This document shows, in pieces, positions 37,736-48,200 of a DNA stretch of 64,000 nucleotides; within the stretch, counting starts at the first letter, position 1, and every line of letters starts with the position of its first letter. Source of the DNA: Sclerurus mexicanus. Taxonomy: Eukaryota > Chordata > Aves > Passeriformes > Furnariidae. The notes beneath the pieces are model-generated. The model searched no databases. It was not told the DNA's origin and was given only the letters and a program-made list of their open reading frames with translations. The translations under genes and the position numbers were made by a program. Location: positions 918,056 through 982,055 of the forward strand of contig VWZF01003317.1 in NCBI GenBank assembly GCA_013396755.1. Reading direction: 5' to 3'.

Positions 37736-40153
37736 AGTTTGGAAAAGGATAAATGAATTTCAGTCATGTTCTTTCTTTGTAAAGTTTATGTTTAAACATG
37801 TAAATGCTTTTTATTCTGTTTGCATCTTAAACCAGTTAGCCTATTTTACACCACTGAGATTTAAAAGTTTCTTGTCATCTAGAAATATCCTTAATTATGG
37901 AGAATGAATACAACAAAAGAGAAATTCTGATCTGATTGAATTTGAAAATCTGGGGCCTAATCAGTAATTATTTATAGAAAATGGTGTTGTGCATATTTCT
38001 GCTTGTAACTCCTCTACCTGACTACTCCTACTTACTGTGCCTTTCCCATGCCCATTACAATGAAGACCTCCCTGTGACTGAAAATTTGGGAAGGTCTGCT
38101 GAGTGCCTGTGGTGGTGTTGATGGGATTGACAGAAGTCCATGTGGGTCTTTCTCATACAGAATATATTCAAACCTTTTGGTGAGAGACAAATGTTCTCTG
38201 TGGTGTCTGTAGAAGGGATATGTTTGCTGATGGTCCCCTCTCGTTAGTGTTAGCAGAAGATCTTACCTTTCAGCTGGTCTCTTCAGTCCAAATTACCACT
38301 CTCTGGGTTTTTATTTGTTTGCTTGCTCCTTTCCCCAGTAGTGTCTTCTCTTGCTGTCATTTTATCTCAGTGTGACATTGGATGGAGTACAAGGATGGTC
38401 CCTTCTGCTGTGTGGACAGTCAAGCAGGTGCATCAGTTGAGCTACCTGGGGGCAGTAAGAACTAGCTGGGCATGCAGGGACAGAATCGGAGATGGGAAAG
38501 CTCAGCTGGGTTTGCATGTGGAGAGGGAGAGCAAGATAGACACATAAGCACACAGGGCTTCTGCAGGGACACTGGCAACAGATGGGGACAAGGAAAACAT
38601 GGCTCATGTGGTGTGGCACAAGGAAAAGGTAACTAAGAACTGGTGGTTTAACTAATTAATATTTTTAATTAAGTGGTTGGTTTAACTAATGAGTATTTTC
38701 AGCTTGAGCAGTTGTAGCAGTAGCAGCAATAGATAACTATGTGTTTTTAGATGTGAATTTCCAGTGGAGGTTGACAACTAGGAAGTTTCCAATGACATGG
38801 CAATGAAATGCTTCAGATTTTCTGTAATGGATATTGTGGTTCTGTAACATGTGTGTGGAAAAAGACACTGAAACACTGAAGTACGTTCTTCCCTTTGCTT
38901 TAGGCAGTACTCAGAAGTTTGGTTGTTCCTAATTTGCTGCTCTTGTGCCATCTGCCTCATAATCAGCTTTTCACTTACAAGATTACATCTCTTCAGTGAG
39001 GACCACAGTGTGCCTTGTGCTCTCTCCTTTCCTCTTTACATATATATTTTTTTTAAATTGCTGACATTTATTATTCCATTCTGTCTAATTCCAGTATTTA
39101 TGTGTTTTTGCAAACCAGTATATTGCATCCCTTTGCTTTCAGTTAATGTGTAACAAGGTTTTCCAGAAGTGATCACAGAGAACAAATTACGTAGGGACAG
39201 GTGGATGTTACTCAGTTTAAGAACTGGTTTCTCTGTGCTATTGGGGTGCTTCTCTGTATGGTGGTCCCAGCACCTCCTGTTAAGAGCTTGATACAGTTTA
39301 TTCTGAGAAATATTAAATGTACAGTGTGTCTAAAGAGCCTGTATTATGGACATGGAGCCTAAAGCTAGTGAAGTTGAAAGTGAATGAAAATGTACTCTGG
39401 AAATGTTGCTCAAGAAACTGTGAAGGATGGGAAGTACAGTAAAATACTCTTCCACATGACCTTGTAGTGTCCCAGGAAATGTGAGAAAGCTTACTTAAGG
39501 GAAAAGTTAGCTAAACCCCCCAGAATTTACCCAAAGAAGGGTGGAAGCTGTGGGGAATATTTGATTTGATCTTCACAGTGTGTTCTGTGGGTCCATACTA
39601 CTGTAACTGCTATGCTGCAGAAGTCTTTAAGATTGCATCTTACTTTATCCATAAGTTCTGTTAGGAAAAATGATTGTTAATGGTCAGAACCCAAACTTGT
39701 CTCACCCAGAAGTGTGGCAGATACTTAAAATATAGAGTGCTGTTGCATTTTTAGTGGCTGGATGATTCAATATAGTTTTGTTTGACAGTTTTGTATTGTT
39801 GAGGCAGCTTTGAGGGAATTTATGTAAGTTAGAGGTGGAGGAAAGAGTTAAGCAGAGAAGTAAATGTGACTGCAAATGCAGAACCACATATTCCTTCTGT
39901 TTAAGTACTTCCCAATTGGACTCTTAATGCACGGGAAATTCCTGGGGATCACAGATGATGATCAGGTTTAAAGGGCATGTACAAATATATGTGCTGATGA
40001 CCCATTTCGTGCAGAGCTCGGTGAGATGAGGGCAGAGATGCTGCACAGTGATTGACATTGAAAGCCGTGGCTAATTCTTGCCTGTGCAGATTCCCACACT
40101 TTTACTGGAGGGGTCTCATTTCCATAACACTGTGAGAAATATCTCTTGATTGA
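37736..40153. other. Intronic DNA, nothing recognised
   Basis: No exon or clear transposon was seen. A local imperfect tandem duplication repeats GGTTTAACTAAT at 38645 and 38679 (34 bp apart). Confidence 0.6.
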
Positions 40154-40158
40154 AATTT
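40154..40158. repeat. Left target-site duplication AATTT of the solo LTR
   Basis: These five bases directly precede the LTR end TGGAGACGG and are repeated after the other end at 40591-40595. A 5-bp duplication fits gammaretrovirus-like or ERVL-like integration rather than the 6 bp typical of alpha- and betaretroviruses. Confidence 0.6.
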
Positions 40159-40590
40159 TGGAGACGGCCAAAAGTTGTGAAGCAAAGAACTTTATTACCA
40201 GCACATGCTGAGTGCCTCAGCCTGTGGGAGGGTCTGAGCACACACCGGGCTTGGGGATCTCACCTTTTATGGTCTCTGACCACACCCTCTGGGAAGCAAA
40301 CCCCTCCCAGGTTGGGCTTCCCTTTCCTTAAACGGTGAGAATTTGTGGATAATTGGACTTTACTGGCTCTTCTCTGGGAGCTGCCCTTTCTTGAAGGCAA
40401 AATCCCCCTGAGCCGGCCCCACATCGCCCCTTAAAAGGAACAGATTTGGGTGCTTAAACCTCATTGGTCACTTCTGGGCGGGAGAAGCCTTGAGGGCTCT
40501 GCTGGAACTTTCCTTCCCTAAAAGGAAAGCTGTGGATGCCCAACTCCCACTGGCTGCCCTGAGGTGGGAAAGGCAGCTCTGCCTTGTCCA
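40159..40590 (-). mobile_element. Solo LTR of an endogenous retrovirus, antisense, 432 bp
   Basis: The ends are TGGA and TCCA, a 4-bp inverted repeat with the canonical TG/CA, and the flanks carry AATTT on both sides. Read on the minus strand the order is right for an LTR: a CCAAT box (ATTGG on plus at 40463-40467), a TATA box ATAAAAGG (plus 40263-40270), and an AATAAA signal (plus 40191-40196) about 67 bp further on. A short U5 ends in CCGTCTCCA. No internal retroviral genes flank it, so it arose by recombination between two LTRs. I cannot name the family. Confidence 0.75.
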
Positions 40591-40595
40591 AATTT
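40591..40595. repeat. Right target-site duplication AATTT of the solo LTR
   Basis: This is identical to 40154-40158 and directly follows the LTR end CTTGTCCA. Confidence 0.6.
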
Positions 40596-40765
40596 ACCTA
40601 CCGAGTGTTTCAAGGTAAGATTGGAAATTTGAAGTTTTAACCAACTGTGAATCCCCATCCCGGCTGCTGAGGTCCTTTGGCAATGGGGCCAGATGGGCCC
40701 CTTTGCCCTCCATGCTTTCCGTCTTGCCTGTTTTATACCCTCAGCACCTACAAACTGCCCACATA

Positions 40766-41609
40766 CAGAATGACCTCTTGGTCACCCTACACACAAAANN
40801 NNNNNNNNNNNNNNNNNNNNNNNNNNNNNNNNNNNNNNNNNNNNNNNNNNNNNNNNNNNNNNNNNNNNNNNNNNNNNNNNNNNNNNNNNNNNNNNNNNNN
40901 NNNNNNNNNNNNNNNNNNNNNNNNNNNNNNNNNNNNNNNNNNNNNNNNNNNNNNNNNNNNNNNNNNNNNNNNNNNNNNNNNNNNNNNNNNNNNNNNNNNN
41001 NNNNNNNNNNNNNNNNNNNNNNNNNNNNNNNNNNNNNNNNNNNNNNNNNNNNNNNNNNNNNNNNNNNNNNNNNNNNNNNNNNNNNNNNNNNNNNNNNNNN
41101 NNNNNNNNNNNNNNNNNNNNNNNNNNNNNNNNNNNNNNNNNNNNNNNNNNNNNNNNNNNNNNNNNNNNNNNNNNNNNNNNNNNNNNNNNNNNNNNNNNNN
41201 NNNNNNNNNNNNNNNNNNNNNNNNNNNNNNNNNNNNNNNNNNNNNNNNNNNNNNNNNNNNNNNNNNNNNNNNNNNNNNNNNNNNNNNNNNNNNNNNNNNN
41301 NNNNNNNNNNNNNNNNNNNNNNNNNNNNNNNNNNNNNNNNNNNNNNNNNNNNNNNNNNNNNNNNNNNNNNNNNNNNNNNNNNNNNNNNNNNNNNNNNNNN
41401 NNNNNNNNAAATGGCCACTCGGTCGCCCCCTCACAAAATGGCGCCTTGGTCACCCCCTCACAAAATGGCCGCTTGGTGGCCCCCCAAAATGGCCGCTCGG
41501 TCACCCCCCTCACAAAATGGCCGCTTGATGGCTCCCCCAAAATGGCCGCTCGGTCGCCCCCACACAAAATGGCGCCCAGGCGCCCCCACACAGAATGGCT
41601 CCCAGGTGT
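40766..41609. repeat. GC-rich minisatellite, unit about 26 bp, split by an assembly gap
   Basis: Right of the gap eight units follow each other, each built as AAAATGGCSGC, then YTSGG, then a C-rich end and CAC. The ATG cores lie at 41411, 41438, 41465, 41489, 41517, 41542, 41569 and 41595, so spacing is 24-28 bp. Left of the gap one diverged unit (core at 40770) is visible and runs into the N run with ACACACAAAA. The array therefore very probably continues through the gap. Unit borders wobble by 1-3 bp, and two sub-types alternate in part (ending CCTCAC or CCCAAA). Apparent long open frames here come from the repeat and the Ns, not from a gene. Confidence 0.9.
40799..41408. other. Assembly gap, 610 N
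   Basis: This is an unbroken run of N. It lies inside the 26-bp minisatellite, which explains why the assembly failed here. The written length may be an estimate. Confidence 0.99.
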
Positions 41610-42013
41610 CCTGTCCGTCCATCCTTCACCCGCGTGTAACAGAACTGGGGTTGTGTTCCTCACGACACCTCGTTGAGTGCACTAGTACAGAGCACAGTAT
41701 TCTGTGCGCTTCTTCAATATTTTTTTGAGTTCTATTTCTCTCAGACCTAATGAAATAGTTATCTAAGCTTTTCACCTTCCAACTTCGTTTTTTTTTTTTA
41801 AATTTGTTCTGTTTTTAGACCATTTCTTTCATTTCCTTTTGCCGGCCTTCATTAATAATTTACTGTTAAGTTAAATTTATTTTCTTTTGTTCAGATCTTT
41901 ATTTTTTCTCTTTGGTGTCAGTATAAGAGAAACATCCACATGGAATCAGTACCATTTCTTCTGCTGGTTATAATTTAAAATAATTTTGTTTCAAAAATAA
42001 AACACTCTGGCTG
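41610..42013. other. Intronic DNA between two minisatellites
   Basis: The first 100 bp are GC-balanced unique sequence, the rest AT-rich with a T run at about 41789-41800. No gene or transposon was recognised. Confidence 0.6.
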
Positions 42014-42230
42014 TTGGCCGGGAGTGATCAGCCTTTCACCCCTCGGTTTGGGTGGGTATTCCCCAGGAGTGATCAGCCTTTCACCCCTTGGTTTGGGTGG
42101 GTATTGGCCGGGAGTGATCAGCCTTTCACCCCTCGGTTTGGGTGGGTATTCCCCAGGAGTGATCAGCCTTTCACCCCTTGGTTTGGGTGGGTATTCCCCA
42201 GGAGTGATCAGCCTTTCACCCCTTGGTTTG
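42014..42230. repeat. 45-bp minisatellite, five copies, higher-order pattern ABABB
   Basis: The phrase GAGTGATCAGCCTTTCACCC begins at 42022, 42067, 42112, 42157 and 42202, an exact 45-bp period. Type A is preceded by GGCCGG and carries CCCCTCGG; type B is preceded by CCCCAG and carries CCCCTTGG. The order is A, B, A, B, B (the last truncated). Within a type the copies are identical, so expansion or homogenisation was recent. Because 45 is a multiple of three, all frames stay open and give false repeat proteins. Confidence 0.95.
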
Positions 42231-45200
42231 CTCTGTACTGAACGTGCCTCTGGGCTGTCTCTGAGGGACGTTCCGTGTCCTTACGACATTTGTCTTCTTA
42301 CTGAGGGGCCACGTGGAGGCACAACTGGAGCGGCCCAGGTTTCCAGGGATGGGCACGGGGCATTACTCGCTGCCGAGGGATGTTTGCTGTTGTGCAAAAT
42401 ACCTGTCCAAAATCTTGTCTTGAAATACCCTGTGACACCAGAACGTACTTTGTACTTTTGAACTACGGGTTGTTGCCCCGATGTGCGTTGTAAGCCTAAA
42501 TCATTTGCACTTCAGGGCAGGGGAAGAGTCAGCAAATGCTCATACAAAAACCAGTCAGAAGGTATGGGGAGGGGAAGGAATTAAAAAATACATATTTTTA
42601 TAAACCAAACATCTGCCTCAGCCTCTCCCTCCTTAAAACAAGCAAATAAGCCCAAAGTTATATTAATATAAGTGGTGTGTGGTCTGTATTACGTAGTAGA
42701 CAAGACTGAATTATTATAATGATCCCATCTGCTCTTAAAATTAATCTGTTAGATAGAAGTCTGTCCTACTGTGTTCTGTCAGCTGGGGGTTTCCCAGCAG
42801 CGTCATGATGGAAGCTGGTCCTGACTGGAGGTGGCTGTTAGGAAAAGCTTTACTGACAGAATGTTTTCTCCTCAGAGATTCAGCCCGAGAATTCCAAATT
42901 CCCCACTGTTCCTTTCTGTGTGGGACACGAAGACACAGGGCATAGAGACATTTCTGCTCTGCAACAAGACTTTATCCTTCATTGATTAATGTGCAACTGC
43001 TTGGAGCTTTTCTAATGCAAATCAACATTTGCTGGTTTTAGGTGCATTATGGAGGAATTCCTTATTCCTTGAAAAAGCAAAATCTTCTGAAGTTCACGAA
43101 GCAGCTTCATTGCCTCGTTCTTTTCTCGTGCTGCTTTGATCCTGTACCTCAGAGTACGTGGGGGTATTAGCCAGGTTAACATCTAGCCCTCTATAAAGCA
43201 GCTTGTTGTGTTTCCTTGAGGTGCCTTTTCACGTTCTTCTCCTTTCCACTGAAGGGTAAAATGTTGATCCCTTTTTTCTCGGCAGATGGCTAGGTAAAAC
43301 ACGTGCAGAAATGTGAGAAAACTGGGACCCACAGTGATTGCAAAATACTAGAGATGCAGAAGCTTATCTTCTACCCAGCTGCCTAGCACTGCAGTACAGG
43401 GGTAGGACTTAGTGGTTTAGAAACATCTATTTCTGTGTTCAAATGGAAAAGCCGTGGTCACAGTGAGAAAAAACACAGGCTTGCTCTTAAATGCTGTTGC
43501 TAATAGTTAACATGGAAAGATGTTTTTTGTGGAAATGTACTCAGTTTGTGGGTGGATGTTGGGGAGAAAGTGAGCAGTACAGTCTGTCCCAAATCTTCTG
43601 TCTTAAGAATTTAGCACCATTGACAAAGCAGTTCTCAGGAGAGAAACATGATTTGGAAACATAATTATGGACTGAAAAACGCTCTTGTTCTACATCGTGG
43701 TAGTTGGATTCAGCTACTCTAAAGTCATCTAACATGAAATCATCTGCCCCTGTTTTTCAAGGCTGAGTCAAAAACTGCTCGGTGGCAACGTTGTGCTGTT
43801 AATACTGTTCTGCAGTGGGGTGTGGTGATAATGACAGAGGCGATGTGGGTAGTGATCTCCAGTTTGTAGCTCATCTCTGGATCTTAAGATGCTTTCCGAC
43901 CAAATTCTTTTCTCTGATAAAAATCAGCAGACAGATATATAAAAAGTTCAAGATGTTAAAGGTGTAGAAATATTGGAGAACGACATCATTATCAATTTAA
44001 ATGTCTCCTTGGCCTTTTAAACAGGTTGACTTCCCAGGCATGATCAAACTGCCTTTGGTTTGAGCAGTGTGTGACTGACGCAGACTTGTCCAGCCAGGTC
44101 CTGTAGAAGTCACAGTGCTGCTTTTGGGTGGTGGTGAACAGGAAATGTTTGTGACAGCGTTCAGATGGAGCAGAATGAAATGCACCACTCTGGAACACTG
44201 GATTTAGAAATGATGAATTTGTAGGGGTTTTGATTTTCATTCTTTCTGTAGTAGGAGTCTTCTCTGACACAGTACTCCCAATTCAGACATCGGAATACAA
44301 ATCTAGACCAAGTTGCTGAAGGTTACCTTGACAAATTTGACAGGAATCCTTCATCTCTGTGTGTTTGATGATGGCTATTAGCTCTATCGTCCTTATTGTG
44401 GTGTAGTCATATTTTCTTCACTTTTAAGCTGTCAATAGGAGCGTGTATCAGCTGCTCAAAGGCATCAGCAGGAGCAGCGTAGCTGAAATTACACCGCGCT
44501 TACACGTCCTCCTGAATAATTTTCTTGTAACGCTTCCTAATGTTGACAATTACCATCACATTTCAAACACTGAGTAACTTCTGAAAACATGATGGCAAAT
44601 TTTCCACAAATCCTGAGTAGAGGTTTGAGTCCTCTCAAGGCTCTGATGTGCAGGATTGGGATCCTTAGTGGGAAAACACCCGTACAGAGCAGCCCTGCCT
44701 GCCCCAAAGCAGGGCTGTAGAACTTGTACACGTTCTAGACACCAGATGCTGCTTGGGTAGAGGGAGGTTTAGCAGCTGAAAATGAGGAGAGAAGGGCAGG
44801 TGAAGAATTAACAGGAATATCAGCTTTAAGAAGGTCAGAAGAGGGGAAGGCAGGGTCACTGGGTAGGCGAGTATGGTTGAAGGTGCATAGCTGGAAAAGA
44901 AATTGTTAGTTAATGTGCAAAGATGCCCATTAAAAACTGTGTCAGACAAGGGTGACTGCATTCCCTCCCAGGGTATGGAACTGACCTGCAGATCCTTTTT
45001 GCAATATTGCTTCTCTCTCAGGTAATGGCTCTGGGAGTGCCATGACAGTGTGTGGGTATTTATCCCCAGTTAATTGCTTTAAAATATTATTATGTTCCAC
45101 TATTGCCAGTTGCTATGTAAGGAAGCAGAAAATTATATTTTACTTTTATTGTGCAATTATGTGCTAAATTTTCCTTTTGTTATGTTTTTAATAGCGTAGC

Positions 45201-48200
45201 TATTTTAAAATAGAAAAGTTATCTCATTCAGTGTCAGTGTAATGCTTTGTCTTCTGGGGAAAAAAAACTTTGTATCACTCAGAATTATTTCTTTAATATT
45301 CAGAGAATTTTCCTAGGGATTAGGTTTACCAACTAATGAGTTCTTTCTTCTGCTTAGTCATGGAAAAAAAAAATCTTTCGATTTTTTACCTCTTCTAGCA
45401 ATCAGATCTCTTGGGTTAACTAATCTTCCATCAGTTCCTCCTGTACTTTAGTGTCTTTTTGGTATTTCAAGGAAGTATTTTTCTGAGTTTTGGGCAATAG
45501 ATAATTCATAGCAATAGTAATATCAGTTTTTCATCCTGCTGAAGATGAACTTCCCCAAAAACTAAGCAAACATTAAGGAATATTGTTATCACGACAATGG
45601 CTTTGTTCTGGTCACTCCAGATAACATGGAAAACGTGTGGGTCTCTGAAGTCTGCTGCACACACAGAGCTGGGGACAAAGGGTCTTTCTGGTAGAATATG
45701 GAACTTCTGGAAAATATAAGTTTAATCATTGTTGGAGATATAAAACCTGTGGAGTATTTTATAGGGTTTTGGGTGTGTAGAGTTTTAGAAAAGGGTGCAG
45801 GAGGAGTAATGTGTGTTCATTTTCTCTACCAGCTGCTTCAGCTGCCTTCCATTCCCTGGATATCTCTCTAAAACCTGCATTTGCTTGGTTTTCCTATTTA
45901 TCCCCTCCCCTGTTAATAGTATATAAGAGAAGTGATTACTATCTGGATTTGTATATGAAAGTTGCTGTAAGAGATGTGAGTGGTGTTATTAGAGATGTTA
46001 ATTCTTTCCTATAAAATTACTGTTTTTCCTATTTCCTATGAAATTACTAACATGAAACTACTATAAAAAAGGAGCCTTTACAAAAATCCATCCTATCTTG
46101 TATCTCTCACCATGATCACCTTCCTTTCCCCAATGAAGTTTTTTTTCGGTTGGGGGATCAAATATGGCATATCAATAGGCAAGGATATAGAATTTTCTCT
46201 AGGAGTATTTTGATTTTTTTAATTGTTAACAGGGAGAAATCAGCTAGTTGCAGGCAGCTGAACTACTTCTTCCCTTTTCCTGCTCAGGAGGAATGACCAA
46301 CACGTACAGCTTGAGGAGATTTTGCTGGCTGGCCTGGCAGGGGGCAAATACACATTGTTGAAATGTTTCTGTGACCCCCACAACCCAGAGAAAGCAGGGA
46401 GGAGGAATTCTGTGTCTGTAAAGGCCCAGTGTAAGGAACACTACTCGTTATATTCTCTATGTGGCAAAAGTCCCTGTCAAAACCCAGTTCTGTGTCTCTG
46501 GCAGAAATTGTCATGTGCAAAGCCAAGTGACAGGGGTATGTGAGTTGTGGAGCAAGAATTAAATATGGCAGCTGCTGTATTAGAACCAGGAGATTCTGTC
46601 AGGTTAGACATGGTGATAAAATATTTAGTCTACAAAATACCTGTAATCCACCATTAAAGTCTTCCCTACAAAGCTTTCCTCACCTGCCACCTGGCAGGGC
46701 CAGTCTGCCCCGCCGTTCATTAGTTAAAATCGCCATCGCTGGCAGGCACCAAGGGATCTCAGCAGATGAAATAGAGACTTTTCCTAGCTAATTGAGGGGG
46801 TTCTGTTCAGGAACACAAATATGTACCTCTCCTGATGGGAATAACAGAAAAACCCTAATGATGGTGTCGAGTGTTCGAGTGGGGCAGAGTCATGAGAACC
46901 CAAGGAGAGTGTAATTGGAGCTTGGCTGCCTTTCCTCCTGCAAGCTTCAATAATGCTTCAGCATTGTGGTGGTTTTCCCTTAAATGTGGTAGAGGGGAAT
47001 GACAGGTAGTTATTTTCACTATTTTCTGTTTCTATGGAAACCCAGTGTTTGCAGGAACAGTCTTACTGTAAGCTCAGTAATCCTCCCCCGGGGCTCCCAG
47101 CCAATGTGGTAATTTAATAATTCATGAGCATTAAGCCTGAATTTGCTGGGAAGCAAACTGTGTTGCTTGGAGCCGTTTTCTCAGGGCCAGATTCATTTCC
47201 CTCACAGATTTTGTGTTCCCTTCTCTAAGATGTCTTTATAAAATACACTCCATAAACCAAAGCAGTGTGCTTTGCTTCACTATTGTGAAACTGGGGTTAT
47301 TGCAGATCTGCTGGGTAATGCAGCTCAGGAAAGAACTCCCCTCCCACCAAAAAAAAAAAAAAAAGAAGAGTGGGGAAAAAACAAACACACTCCAGGAGCA
47401 CTTGCCTGAAAAGGAAGATTTTTAAGTAGTCCATGAGTTGCTGTTGAGACACTGTGCAAACTGAAGGTTCAGAAGAGGTGATCCCTCTGTCTCGGAGCCC
47501 TGTGAGGGATTGCTCAGACACTGCTGTGCCCTGGGATCCAGAACACACCCTTGGGTTACACTGTCCAGGGGAATGGAGTTCTGCACACCCTGCACCCTTC
47601 TGTGCACACGCTTTGGCTTGTGCTCACACTGAGCATGAAGACAGTCCGTGGAGTTCTGGGAGGTTTTGTTATTAGGTCACTCTTACAGCAGCTCTAAGGA
47701 CCTAGATTTTTTCCAAGAGGATGGGCAAAAATTAGCAGCTCTAGAAGGTAATTGTGATAAACTTGAAAAGCTTTTTACAGAGAATGCTTCTACTGCTTCA
47801 ATTCTTTCAAGAGAAAACTCCACCCAGTATTTATGACAATGGGAAATGACTGAAATGTTGATACACACACATTTTCCTCGTGAACATAGAGCATACTTAT
47901 GAAATAAAAGTTCAGAAGGCCGGCCGTGAGGCTTGTGTCCTTCTTAGAAAGTCTCTACAGGTGTTCTCAAAAGCATCAGACTGCAGTGCTGTCCTGGAGT
48001 GACCATTTCCATCACTGAGCATAGTAATGCTCTTGCACTTAACAACCAGGAGAGAGATTTTGGCAAATGGAATGAAAATAAAATCCTGATTTTTTTCCCT
48101 GCATCTGGTGTAAGGTTGTACAAGCAAACACAAGAAGCCTCATGATGTTCCTGTCACCTGTATTGCAGGATGCAGCACAAACACAAAGCCAGGGCAGCAC

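Noticed and set aside
40677..41728. Open frames of 215-341 codons on both strands across the N run
   Set aside because: Most of their length is undetermined bases, and the rest is the 26-bp minisatellite read in different frames. No protein can be claimed.
42014..42461. Open frame of 145 codons with a 15-residue repeat
   Set aside because: A 45-bp tandem repeat without stops stays open in several frames automatically. Two overlapping frames are both open, and there is no promoter or splice context.
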